Positions 16,359 to 25,700 of a DNA stretch of 64,000 nucleotides are shown here, one piece after another (position 1 is the stretch's first letter; each line of letters starts with the position of its first letter). The stretch covers positions 60,206 through 124,205 of the forward strand of contig NZ_JACJSB010000013.1 of the NCBI RefSeq assembly GCF_014697585.1, given 5' to 3'. The position numbers were made by a program, and so were the translations under genes. The notes beneath the pieces are model-generated. The model was not told the origin of the DNA and did not search any database. It saw nothing but the letters and a program-made list of their open reading frames with translations. This DNA comes from Dolichospermum sp. FACHB-1091. Its GTDB lineage: Bacteria; Cyanobacteriota; Cyanobacteriia; Cyanobacteriales; Nostocaceae.

Positions 16359-18053
16359 ATGATAGCGGATCAATTTCCTTGGCTTACCGCAATTGTCCTA
16401 TTTCCACTCCTGGCCTCCTTTCTTATCCCCCTATTCCCTGATAAGGACGGTAAGGTTGTACGTTGGTACGCGCTAGGTGTAGGTATAGCAGACTTCGTTT
16501 TGATGTGTTTAGCTTTTTGGCAGCATTATGATGCCAGTAGTGCTAGTTTTCAACTCGTAGAAAATTATGTTTGGATGCCTCAATTAGGCTTAAATTGGAC
16601 CGTTTCTGTTGATGGTATTTCCGCTCCCTTGGTGCTTTTAGCAGGTTTTGTTACCACCCTTGCCATTTTTTCCGCTTGGCAAGTCGATCGCAGACCAAAG
16701 CTCTTTTACTTTCTCATGCTTGTGTTATATTCTGCACAAGTTGGAGTATTTGTCGCCCAAGACTTGCTATTATTTTTCATTATGTGGGAAGTGGAACTGA
16801 TTCCCGTATATCTATTAGTCTGTATTTGGGGTGGACAAAGACGACGCTACGCAGCTACTAAATTTCTCATTTACACCGCAGCAGCTTCTATATTTATCTT
16901 GGTAGCAGCGCTCGCACTGGGTTTATATGGCGGTGGAGATGTCACATTTGATATCGCTCAACTCGCACACAAAGAATATCCCCTCACCTTCCAACTACTA
17001 CTATACGCTGGTTTATTAATTGCCTTTGGCGTAAAATTGGCAATTTTTCCCCTACATACTTGGCTACCTGATGCTCACGGTGAAGCGTCTTCCCCAGTAT
17101 CTATGATTTTAGCCGGTGTACTCCTAAAAATGGGCGGATATGGACTAATTCGCCTGAATATTGACCTACTTTCCGACGCTCATGTTTACTTTGCTCCTAT
17201 TCTCGTTATTCTCGGTGTTGTCAATATTATCTATGGTGCTTTAAATTCCTTCGCTCAAACGAACATGAAACGTCGTTTGGCCTATTCCTCAATCTCTCAC
17301 ATGGGTTTTGTCCTTATAGGAATTGCATCTTTTACCGATTTGGGTATCAATGGCGCAATGTTACAAATGATATCCCATGGTTTAATTGCTTCTGTTTTAT
17401 TCTTCCTCGCAGGTGTCACCTACGATCGCTCTCATACTATGATGATGGCAGAAATGGGTGGTATTGGTCAAGCAATGCCAAAGGTATTTGCTCTATTTAC
17501 AATGGGAGCTATGGCTTCTTTAGCTTTACCAGGAATGAGTGGTTTTGTCGGTGAACTTTCTGTATTTGTGGGTATCACTACTAGTGATGTTTACACTACC
17601 ACTTTTTGCACTGTTACGGTTTTTCTCGCTGCTGTAGGGGTTATCCTCACACCCATTTATCTCCTTTCTATGCTACGTCAAGTATTTTACGGTTCTGGTG
17701 CAGACCTGATCTGTGATATTAACAATGCAGGTATTCAAAATCAAGAAGATGAAGGAACTGCTTGTTTTGGTACAGATTGTCTTTTACCAACGGAAACTAT
17801 CTATACTGATGCTAGGCCACGAGAAATTTTCATTGCTGCTTCTTTTCTAGTGTTAATTATTGGCATAGGTTTTTATCCTAAAATTGCCATGCAAATGTAT
17901 GATGCAACAACTGTGGCTGTGAATAGTCATGTTCGTCAATCTTATACTATCATCTCCCAAACTAATCCTCGTGTTTATGCTGGTGGTTTGTTGAATCCCC
18001 AAGTTAATCATACTGAGTTAACTCCTGTTTTGGGAATTTTACAAAAATCTTAG
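16359..18053 (+). CDS. ndhD: NAD(P)H-quinone oxidoreductase subunit 4
   Basis: Proton-pumping membrane subunit of the cyanobacterial NDH-1 complex in respiratory and cyclic electron flow at the thylakoid membrane. The 564-residue polytopic protein has about 14 predicted membrane helices. It shows the conserved [18 protein letters not shown] block with the key glutamate, the lysine of [20 protein letters not shown], and [18 protein letters not shown]. It is not next to ndhF. Which NdhD paralogue it is (D1/D2, or the CO2-uptake D3/D4) cannot be settled from the sequence alone. A standalone ndhD is more often D1 or D2. Confidence 0.95.
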   Translation: MIADQFPWLTAIVLFPLLASFLIPLFPDKDGKVVRWYALGVGIADFVLMCLAFWQHYDASSASFQLVENYVWMPQLGLNWTVSVDGISAPLVLLAGFVTTLAIFSAWQVDRRPKLFYFLMLVLYSAQVGVFVAQDLLLFFIMWEVELIPVYLLVCIWGGQRRRYAATKFLIYTAAASIFILVAALALGLYGGGDVTFDIAQLAHKEYPLTFQLLLYAGLLIAFGVKLAIFPLHTWLPDAHGEASSPVSMILAGVLLKMGGYGLIRLNIDLLSDAHVYFAPILVILGVVNIIYGALNSFAQTNMKRRLAYSSISHMGFVLIGIASFTDLGINGAMLQMISHGLIASVLFFLAGVTYDRSHTMMMAEMGGIGQAMPKVFALFTMGAMASLALPGMSGFVGELSVFVGITTSDVYTTTFCTVTVFLAAVGVILTPIYLLSMLRQVFYGSGADLICDINNAGIQNQEDEGTACFGTDCLLPTETIYTDARPREIFIAASFLVLIIGIGFYPKIAMQMYDATTVAVNSHVRQSYTIISQTNPRVYAGGLLNPQVNHTELTPVLGILQKS

Positions 18054-18178
18054 GCTACATCAGGACTTTTTTTCTCACGCAAAGACGCTTTAGAAGCAGA
18101 GAGTTTTATGTTGATGGTTTTGTCAAATTTTGGTGGTTTTATCGTTACGATAAATATATCGTTAATGATTGTAACACC

Positions 18179-18742
18179 ATGACGGCTAATTTAACTAATG
18201 GTTTGACCTCTGTTTTTCGTCTTTCTCCTCTGATTCGGATCACTTTGTTAAGTTTATATTTAGCGTTGACGGTTCCTTTACCGTTTTTAGCTCAGTTAAC
18301 AGCCGCAACTATTCCTCCCTGGTTATTATGGATAGGAATTGGTTGCGGTTTTATTTTGTTGTATGCTGTTTTGACTGAAAGGGTGATTTTAGATGAGGAA
18401 GGAATTAAGGTTACTTACTCAGGTTGGTTTTCTCAGTTTTTTCGTCGCGGTTGGAGTTTATCATGGTCGGAAGTGAAAGAGTTAAAGCCACGAACGACTG
18501 GACAAGGTGGTTTAGTATATTATTTTATTACTCAGGATGGTAAGGCTTATTTATTACCTATGCGAATGTCTGGATTTTCTAAGTTTATCAATATTGTCGC
18601 CGCAAAAACTGGTATTGATACTCAAGATGTTCGTCCTTTATCACAGCCTTGGATGTATTTAATTTTGTTAGGTTTGACTTTATTATTGCTATTAGTAGAT
18701 ATTTGGACTATTCAAGCTGCATTAGTTATGGGTCATGGGTAA
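18179..18742 (+). CDS. Conserved membrane protein with PH-like cytosolic domain
   Basis: A 187-residue protein with two N-terminal hydrophobic helices (about residues 22-40 and 45-62), a soluble middle (~65-150) and a C-terminal membrane helix (MYLILLGLTLLLLLVDIW). The middle reads ILDEEGIKVTYSGWF, WSLSWSEVKELKPR, GLVYYFITQDGKAYLLPMR. This resembles a bacterial pleckstrin-homology-like (bPH) fold between membrane helices. I do not recognise a named gene. It follows ndhD by 125 bases, but nothing shows a functional link. Confidence 0.6.
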   Translation: MTANLTNGLTSVFRLSPLIRITLLSLYLALTVPLPFLAQLTAATIPPWLLWIGIGCGFILLYAVLTERVILDEEGIKVTYSGWFSQFFRRGWSLSWSEVKELKPRTTGQGGLVYYFITQDGKAYLLPMRMSGFSKFINIVAAKTGIDTQDVRPLSQPWMYLILLGLTLLLLLVDIWTIQAALVMGHG

Positions 18743-18861
18743 TAAGTATTTGGGTGATTAAATTTCGATAAATTATTTGGCATTGCATATCTGATTTGAT
18801 GCTTTAATTTAGCAATGCCAATAATTTAACTCTGTAATCATCTCCATTTAACCAAGAAAGG

Positions 18862-18961
18862 TTACAACATAAATTGTAACTTTTTACATTAAGAATGTAT
18901 TGGCTTACATTAAGAATGTATTAAGTTACAATAAGATTTTAATAGTTTACATTAAAAATGT
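18862..18961 (+). promoter_or_regulatory. Array of palindromic sites at 21-bp spacing before the ABC ATPase gene
   Basis: TTACATTAAGAATGTA begins at 18884 and 18905, with degenerate copies at 18926 (TTACAATAAGATTTT) and 18947 (TTACATTAAAAATGTA), a strict 21-base period (two helical turns). An upstream palindrome, TTACAACATAAATTGTAA (18862-18879), lies 22 bases before the first. Each core is an ACATT-N3-AATGT inverted repeat, so identical dimers could bind one face of the helix. The array ends 11 bases before the start codon and must overlap the promoter. Confidence 0.75.
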
Positions 18962-18972
18962 AGTTTATTACT

Positions 18973-19725
18973 ATGCTTGTATTAGAATCCGTGAGTTTAT
19001 GTGGACGTTTACAGAATCAACATCAATACCCGATTTTACAGAATATTTCTTTTAGAGTATCACCAGGCGATCGCTTTGCTATTGTAGGTGTATCTGGTGC
19101 TGGTAAAACTTCCCTATTACGTCTGATTAATCGGCTAAATGAACCTACTAGCGGGAAAATATATTTTAAAAATCAGGAATATCACAAAATTCCTGTAATT
19201 CAATTACGTCAACAGATAATGCTTGTGCAACAAGAATCTAAACTGTTGGGGATGACAGTAGAAGAAAATTTAGCTTATCCTTTAACTTTGCGTGGTTTAC
19301 CTAAACCAACTATTCAGGAAAAAGTCAGTTATTGGCGGGAAAAACTGCAAATTCCTGAACAATGGTTAGGACGGACAGAAGTACAACTTTCTGGAGGGCA
19401 AAAACAGTTAATTGCGATTGCTCGCGCTTTAGTTACCGAACCGCAAATTTTACTATTAGATGAGCCTACGTCGGCGTTAGATACCCCTGCAATTACTAAT
19501 TTAATCAATATCCTCACTCAATCAAATCAAGCCCATTCTTCGGCGATTTTGATGGTAAATCGGCAAAGGGATTTAGTGCAGGAGTTTTGTACCCATGTTT
19601 TACATCTTCACCAAGGTCAATTAGTGGTTAATCAACCTGCGGCTGAAGTAGACTGGGAAAACTTAGCAGTCACCCTGACAGCAGCAGAAAACCAAGAATT
19701 AGAAGAATGGACAATTAATTATTAG
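18973..19725 (+). CDS. ABC transporter ATP-binding protein (FetA/YbbL-like)
   Basis: A 250-residue ABC ATPase with Walker A GVSGAGKTS, Q-loop LVQQES, signature LSGGQKQLIAIARAL, Walker B ILLLDEPTSALD and switch-region MVNRQRD. The body resembles FetA/YbbL-type single-domain ATPases, whose partner permeases are implicated in metal export (family knowledge). No permease gene is adjacent, so the substrate is unknown. The array of phased palindromes directly before the ATG makes tight transcriptional control likely. The gene is followed by a family D inverted-repeat element and the convergent nrrA-like gene. Confidence 0.85.
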   Translation: MLVLESVSLCGRLQNQHQYPILQNISFRVSPGDRFAIVGVSGAGKTSLLRLINRLNEPTSGKIYFKNQEYHKIPVIQLRQQIMLVQQESKLLGMTVEENLAYPLTLRGLPKPTIQEKVSYWREKLQIPEQWLGRTEVQLSGGQKQLIAIARALVTEPQILLLDEPTSALDTPAITNLINILTQSNQAHSSAILMVNRQRDLVQEFCTHVLHLHQGQLVVNQPAAEVDWENLAVTLTAAENQELEEWTINY

Positions 19726-19739
19726 TTAGTGGTCATTTT

Positions 19740-19846
19740 ACAGGGGTTTCCGCTCTTATGAGGTACATCTTAAGCCCCCTCCTCGCTTGCGGGGAGGGGG
19801 TTGGGGGTGGGGTTCTTGTACCTCATAACATCGGGAAGTGCTGTAT
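19740..19846. mobile_element. MITE-like element, family D, copy 1
   Basis: About 107 bp with long terminal inverted repeats: CAGGGGTTTCCGCTCTTATG with AGGTACATCTTA at the left, and TTGTACCTCATAACATCGGG with AAGTGCTGTAT at the right. The core is a CCCCCTCC/GGAGGGGG hairpin. It is the same family as 62297-62446. By position it may also act as a bidirectional terminator between convergent genes. Confidence 0.8.
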
Positions 19847-19866
19847 CTGTTAAGAGTTTCCTGAAA

Positions 19867-20637
19867 TCAAGAACTTTGAGCGGTTAATACGGGAAGTTGA
19901 TTAGTAAATCTTTCTCTTGGTAATTTCCCTTGTTGTTGAGCGATATTAGCATTCAAAATTTCCATGTTAAATCGGTATCCAACATTACGAATAGTTTGGA
20001 TTAAACTGGGTTGACGAGGATCAAGTTCCACCTTCTTCCGCAGCGATAAAACATGAGTATCAATGGTGCGCGGGTTATCAATAGCGTCAGGCCAAGCACG
20101 ACGCAATAATTCCGATCTACTTAAAGGCACTCCTCCAGCTTGTGCTAAGACATACAATAAACTAAATTCCTGGGGAGTCAAATCAATAAATTCCCCTTGG
20201 AAACGAACCCGACGCTGGACTAAATCAATTTGCAAACTGCCATAATCTAAATAAGCTGGTGCATTAGGTGTGCGGTGACGACGAAGAATGGCCTCAACCC
20301 TAGCCAAAAATTCCTGCATTCCAAAGGGTTTGCTTAAATAATCATCTGCTCCTGCTTTTAAACCCGCAACAATATCGGCTTCATTGGTACGAGCAGATAA
20401 CATCAAAATTAAAGGCTGTTGTTGACGATGTAACCAGCGGCACAAATCCATACCATCGCCATCGGATAAATCCGCATCTAAAATAATTAGAGTTGGTTGA
20501 TGGCTTTGAAATACTTCTTTTGCTTGATAAATACTGGCAGCTTGATGAACTCGGTATTCTAGTTGTTGCAAGTGCCAACCCAATAACGATCTCAGATGGG
20601 GATTCCCCTCAACAATTTCAATACAAACCGAACCCAC
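19867..20637 (-). CDS. nrrA: OmpR-family response regulator, NrrA/Rre37-like
   Basis: A 256-residue two-component regulator. The receiver domain (~5-118) has the phosphoacceptor aspartate in IILDADLSDGDG and the conserved lysine in DDYLSKPFG. The winged-helix DNA-binding domain (~130-228) has LTPQEFSLLYVLA and the recognition region RTIDTHVLSLRKKVE...VGYRFN. It begins with an atypical CIEIVEGNPHLRSLLGWHLQ, which I associate with NrrA of Anabaena and Rre37 of Synechocystis. These are nitrogen-stress regulators of glycogen catabolism whose genes are activated by NtcA. The NtcA-type promoter found upstream supports that assignment. No histidine kinase is adjacent, again as for NrrA. Confidence 0.75.
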   Translation of the reverse strand: MGSVCIEIVEGNPHLRSLLGWHLQQLEYRVHQAASIYQAKEVFQSHQPTLIILDADLSDGDGMDLCRWLHRQQQPLILMLSARTNEADIVAGLKAGADDYLSKPFGMQEFLARVEAILRRHRTPNAPAYLDYGSLQIDLVQRRVRFQGEFIDLTPQEFSLLYVLAQAGGVPLSRSELLRRAWPDAIDNPRTIDTHVLSLRKKVELDPRQPSLIQTIRNVGYRFNMEILNANIAQQQGKLPRERFTNQLPVLTAQSS

Positions 20638-20669
20638 AGTGGCAAAACCCCTTAGCGTTGATGAATCTC

Positions 20670-20711
20670 AAATTAACAATCTCGTGGTCAAGGTTTTGTA
20701 GTTTTTGTTAC
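20670..20711 (-). promoter_or_regulatory. NtcA-activated (class II) promoter of the nrrA-like gene
   Basis: On the minus strand the NtcA palindrome GTAACAAAAACTAC (GTA-N8-TAC, 20711-20698) is followed after 22 bases by TAATTT (20675-20670) as -10. This is the canonical spacing of NtcA-activated promoters, in which the site replaces the -35. The -10 lies about 33 bases before the ATG. Confidence 0.75.
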
Positions 20712-21416
20712 CTCAATGAAGATATTCTTCACATTTCCCTCAAGAAAACCTTGCAAAAAATTTATTTTTCACTTTATTTGCAATCAAGCAGGTGACTTTA
20801 TTAAATTATTATTACATTTACATTCTCTAAACTCAAATTGCTATTTGTCTAGGGTGGTTTAGTAATTTCTGGTAATTGGTATAAAATTGTTTACTTGCCA
20901 AGCCCTACTTATGATTAAACTTTAATTTGAATCATTTGTCCTACTCCTAAAGAGATATGATAAACTCATATAACAATCATTTATCAAAGGGAGTAGGATA
21001 CAATTCACACCTGATTATGACTCTTAGTTAAACAAGACTTGTTTTCTATCCATGAGGTGGCTAAGAAGTTATAAAACTTGATTATACAGGTTTGGACTAT
21101 GGCTAAATTTGTATTCCTCAAGAAAACCGGACAAAAATTGGATCAATATCAATTAGCACCTGTGATGATCAACACCAAGTTAACACCATGCTAGATTGCT
21201 AAATCTAACTTTTGACAAAGAATCGTAAAAATACACTACAAAATCACCTTATGTCCAGTTTTTTGGACTAGGATTTAATTAAGTTTTTAGCTGCTGAGGG
21301 GTCTCATCTAAAGTCCAAATATTACTTATGAGTTCATACATAAGCAGGAAGTGATACTTCATTGAGCGTGAATCATCATCTACAATTCTCATTCCCAAGA
21401 GACTAATACAGCAGTT
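20712..21416 (+). other. Long non-coding stretch before the small conserved gene
   Basis: About 700 bases without a convincing gene. It contains a long inverted repeat: TCCTACTCC (20939-20947) pairs with GGAGTAGGA (20990-20998), and an inner TGATAAA pairs with TTTATCA. A 31-codon reading frame (21099-21194, MAKFVFLKKTGQKLD...) has no supporting signal. The rest is AT-rich and could be a long 5' leader or hold a small RNA. No further motif was seen. Confidence 0.5.
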
Positions 21417-21671
21417 ATGCTCCAAGACACACAAACCATCCGCTACTACCAAAGACTTACCGACGCCTTCGTCGAATTATGGAATCGCGGTTATCGTATG
21501 GATGATATGCGGATGTATTTGGATGGATACCTAGCCGCACTCAGACATAGTAATATCATTGAACCCTACTGGATTCATCGCTTAGAAGAGGAAGCCAGCC
21601 GCTATTTGCATGATGTATCGAATTTTACAATGGTTCAACCAGAACCCGAAAGACAACATCGCTACTACTAA
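21417..21671 (+). CDS. Small conserved cyanobacterial protein (DUF6761-like)
   Basis: An 84-residue soluble, mostly helical protein: TIRYYQRLTDAFVELWNRGY, LDGYLAALRHSNIIEPYWIH, RLEEEASRYLHD. I recognise it as a widespread cyanobacterial family without known function (DUF6761 from memory, so the number is uncertain). It has an unusually long upstream untranslated region and is followed by a clean hairpin terminator, which together suggest a well-expressed single-gene transcript. Confidence 0.75.
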   Translation: MLQDTQTIRYYQRLTDAFVELWNRGYRMDDMRMYLDGYLAALRHSNIIEPYWIHRLEEEASRYLHDVSNFTMVQPEPERQHRYY

Positions 21672-21738
21672 AGGTAGATTTTGATTTTATCGAGTAGCTA
21701 CCATCTGACTATAGCGACTGTAGTACAATTTTTGATAC

Positions 21739-21766
21739 TCCCCTCAGTTTGATGCTGCTGAGGGGA
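21739..21766 (+). terminator. Rho-independent terminator of the small conserved gene
   Basis: Stem TCCCCTCAG / CTGAGGGGA with a 10-base loop, followed by ATTTTG. It is 68 bases after the stop codon. Confidence 0.8.
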
Positions 21767-21833
21767 ATTTTGCTGTTGTTGGTTATAAGTGATTATATTT
21801 TATATATAAATGGCAATTAATTGGGATATTGAC

Positions 21834-21950
21834 ATAAGTAGGTGAACGGAAAAAAAACAACATAAGTAACGAAAAGTAAAGTTGTCCAAAACCTGTTCCC
21901 TGTTCCCTGTTCCCTTGTCATAACGACAATTTTTCACCCCAACCTACTTA
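21834..21950. mobile_element. MITE-like element, family C, copy 1
   Basis: 117 bp with terminal inverted repeats ATAAGTAGGTG and CAACCTACTTA. The core contains AACATAAGTAACGAAAAGTA with AAGTTGTCC, a CTGTTCCCTGTTCCCTGTTC triplication and TCATAACGACAATTTTT. It is homologous to 42514-42631 and 55470-55600. Its right end enters the 3' end of the next gene and provides that gene's stop codon. Confidence 0.85.
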
Positions 21951-22740
21951 ATTCTTCTAGAGATATTTTTTCTTGATCATATAGTTCTTGAATCTTTTTT
22001 GTCGCAGGTTCTAAAATCTCCTTTCCCCTTCTGATTTGAATATCTAATTTATTTTGATTTTGATCAAAAATCACAAATAGTGATATATTTCTGGCAATAG
22101 TTTGTTTACTACCTCGCAATTTAAAATCAGTGATAAATTTACCTGCTGTGGGGACGTGAAGACCTAAATCGGAAGATTGAATAATTTCCTGAATATCCGC
22201 AAGTTGTAAACTAGAAAGTGCTGGAGTTTCTTGTTGAATATTGATCAACTTAATTAAATCTAATTGGTTTTGGTTAATTATTATATGATCTAATTGTTCA
22301 TATTGAAATGTAATTGTTCCTAGTAAATTATCAGTAATAGCATAAATTTGGACAGAATATGGAGGTTTAGGAACAGAACCTTGTTTATAAAATAAACTCC
22401 CTTCTGGGGTGACAGTAATTTGCGGTGTATTTGCTAGAGTTTGTAAAGATTGAAGATTAGCAATGGTACTTTTCACAAATACAGAATCAAGTCCTAAAAT
22501 AGATGCTAATTCATTAGCTGTAGGGGGGGGATTAAATTCCATACCAGCGCGAATAATAAACTCTTCTAAAACATTAAATTTCCGAGGTTCTTTAATAGTT
22601 AATTCTAGGAAATTTTGCGTTACATGATAATAAAATTGACGTGCTAATAAAACCGATGAATAATCATTTTCAGATTCAATTTTATCAACTAAATATTTCA
22701 AATTATTATCAATTATTTTAACTACAGAAGCAGGAAACAT
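21934..22740 (-). CDS. Unknown partner of the SF1 helicase
   Basis: A 268-residue protein without a match I can name. Residues ~80-130 look like a winged-helix (FNPPPTANELASILGLDSVF, then a short wing). The middle is beta-rich (TVTPEGSLFYKQ, YSVQIYAITD), followed by a domain with LHVPTAGKFITDFKLRGSKQ and FVIFDQNQNKLDIQIRRGKE. I chose the ATG at 22740; two upstream in-frame ATGs (22755, 22776) are possible and give deeper overlap. In all cases the start lies inside the end of the helicase gene, so the two are translationally coupled and likely form a complex. The last five codons and stop (LSRLG*) come from the terminal repeat of a family C element, so the C-terminus has been remodelled. Confidence 0.6.
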   Translation of the reverse strand: MFPASVVKIIDNNLKYLVDKIESENDYSSVLLARQFYYHVTQNFLELTIKEPRKFNVLEEFIIRAGMEFNPPPTANELASILGLDSVFVKSTIANLQSLQTLANTPQITVTPEGSLFYKQGSVPKPPYSVQIYAITDNLLGTITFQYEQLDHIIINQNQLDLIKLINIQQETPALSSLQLADIQEIIQSSDLGLHVPTAGKFITDFKLRGSKQTIARNISLFVIFDQNQNKLDIQIRRGKEILEPATKKIQELYDQEKISLEELSRLG

Positions 22741-25700
22741 CAATAAAACCTCCATGATGATTAACAGTGTTTGCAACCTCAGAATACATATTACCTACTG
22801 TACCAGATTTACCTGTAAATAAATCGTGACAACCGACAATAATTAACAATTCTTGAGCGCGAGAAAAAGCCACATTTACCCGTTCTGGTTTATTTGCAAA
22901 TCCCACATCTCCTTGAGGATTATTTCTGACCATACTCACAATTACCACTGGTCTTTCCATACCTTGAAATCTATCAACTGTACCCGTTCTAATTTGTAAA
23001 GAAGGGAAAAGTTCAGATTGTAAACGTTCATCAATTTTTCTTAATTGAGCGCCATAAAATGTAATTACAGCTATTTCTTTTTTTGGTTCTCCATTCGCAA
23101 CTTTATGAAACCAAACCTGCTCAAATTGGTGACAAATATTTTCAATTACATCAATTTCTTTAGTATTCACAAATGAAGTACCATTGCGTTCTTCTTGAAA
23201 TTCATTTTCTCTAGGCATTTTTACCCAACATAAATGATGATCAGATTGAATGATTTTCCCTGCTAAATTATGAGCGCGTTTCCTATCAGGTTCTAAAATG
23301 CCACATTCTAATTTACCATGATAAAATTGATTAATTGCTCCCATGATCATGGGGTGCATTCGATATTGAGTATTGAGCATTTTCTTGATACTTTTATCAG
23401 CAATTTCAAACTGACTTTTAAATAATGATTCTTCTAAAAATTGCAATTCTTCTCTAGAATTACCCATGGCTTGCGCCACTTCTGCCACTGTGCTAGTATC
23501 AAGCATAGGAGGTAATTGCCGATGATCTCCTACCATGACTAATTTTTTACCTTTCAAAGCGGGAATTAGTAACTCTGGGGGAGTGCATTTACTAACTTCA
23601 TCTATAATTACAACATCAAAAGATTGAAATTCTTCGGAGAAACTATAATTTGCAGCTTGAACACAAGTAATACCGACAACGTTAGCATTATCTAAATAAA
23701 TTCGTCTTAAATCATTACTATCTTGTTCGGAAGGTTGACGTAATTTTGTAATCCAATCTTGAACAAAATTTTGATATTTATCTAAATAATTTTCTTCATT
23801 TTGCAGTTGTTGTTTCCATGATTTCAATTTATTTCTGACCTTGGTTAAAAACTCTAAATTAAATAAATCTCCGTCAGATAATTCTGGCTTAAATTTATCT
23901 GGTATAATTTGCCAAGTTGACTCCCACCAATTCCGTTCTATAATTAAATTATCTGATAATTGTAATTCTAATTTGTCTTCTAAATCAGATATTTCTATTT
24001 GTAATAGTTCAAGTTCCTCTTGATAAACATCAGTTTGTTCTTGTAAATTTGTAAATTGTTGATTTAAAGCGTCTTTAATTGTTTCTAAAATGGTAAAAGG
24101 TGCTAATGAGGAAATCAGAGTTTCTAACTCATAAATGCGATTTTCCCAAAACTTAACTTGTTGAGAAAATTCCTGTGGTTGTTCCCAAATATTTGCTTGT
24201 TTAGTTAGATACTTTTCTGTTAAATTCCGTAATTCATGAGGTATATTTTGCTGTTTATGAATTGCTTGTAAATTATTAATAACTGCTGCAAGTTTTAAAT
24301 TAGCAGCTTGTTTACTGTTTTCTAACTGAGTTTTAGCTTCAGCTATTTGTTGGGAAGAAATTACATTTTCTGGAAGTTCCTGAAATTGCTGTTTTAAAAT
24401 TTGCAATTGTTGTTGAGCTTCGGTTTTAACTTTCAAAACACATTGACGCGCATTAATTAAGATAACTTCTAGTAATTCTTGGGTAATGCGGTTAAGAGTA
24501 GCTTCAATATTATTCCATTCAAAGGACTTACCATAAGTTTTTTCCAATCTAATCAAAAAAACTTGAATATTTTCAATTAGCAATTTCCGCTGTTTAGGAG
24601 TAAGAATTTGATAATTTTTTAACTCTTGATAGGTTTTTTGCCACTGGGTCTGATCACTTTTTGATAATACTATGGGAATTTGATTAAAACTTTGTTGTAA
24701 AAAATAACTAAAATTATGCTGTTTACCTTTTCTATCAGTGAAATTTCCTTCTATTTCATAAGCTATGGCTTTTGTTAATACTCCCCAAGCTGGTAAACTG
24801 ATTTTATAATTTTTGGGAACAATAGGTAATTTTAAGTTTTGAGCAAACATCAATAAACCTAATGGTAAATTTACCATATTTTCTGTTAAAAGTAAATCAG
24901 ATTGTTGACATTCTTTCAAAACTTGATATAGGTTATTATATCCTGTAGATTTCCATTCTACAACTGCTTCAACAATATAATCAATTTCCCGTTGACGATT
25001 TTCCCAAATTTGGATTGTTGGTTGTATATTATTGTGAATACTAAATTTTTGCAAATCTGTTTCTAATTTCTGTAAAGATACAGAATGTTGTTGAAAAATA
25101 TCAACTAATTCCGCTACTTCCGAAATAGCTAAAGATAGATTATTAATATCTTTTAATCCGGCTTTAAATTCAGAAAGTTGAGTTATAATAGTTTCCTGTA
25201 ACCAAACTGCTAAACCAAATACACCAAAATCAGGACGGACAAAACCAAGTTCCTCAATACATTTAATAGCTTGAATTACATTTTCTCGAAAAATATCTAC
25301 TTGTTTGTTATTCTCTGTATAGGGTTGAATATGGGGTAAGAAATTCTTGATTTCTGGAGATTCCCAGTCTATATTTTGGGGATTTTTCAGTATATTCTCT
25401 AAACCAGTAATTAAGGACGCAATTTCATTTTTATTTACTAAAATTTGATCATATTTAATTTCTTGGTTTTGATAAATTGTCTCTAAATTCTCTTTTTCTG
25501 TTTTCAGTTCATTTTGTTGCTGATTAAACTGTTCTTCAAATATATAATAGTTTATAAATCTTGGTAATAATGGTAATAATTGAGTTAAAATTGTAATATT
25601 TTCCTGACGTTGACTGAGATTATTTTCGCAGTCAGTAGCGGTATTTTGTAACCATGTACTAATGACTTGATCTTCTAAAAATGGTTGTCCTTCTTCTCCA

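Noticed and set aside
18862..18961. Possible CRISPR array
   Set aside because: Repeats are 13-18 bp with only 3-8 bp between, far too short for spacers; no cas genes are present.
21099..21194. 31-codon frame MAKFVFLKKTGQKLD...
   Set aside because: No ribosome site and no recognisable pattern; it lies in an AT-rich leader. Kept only as a note.
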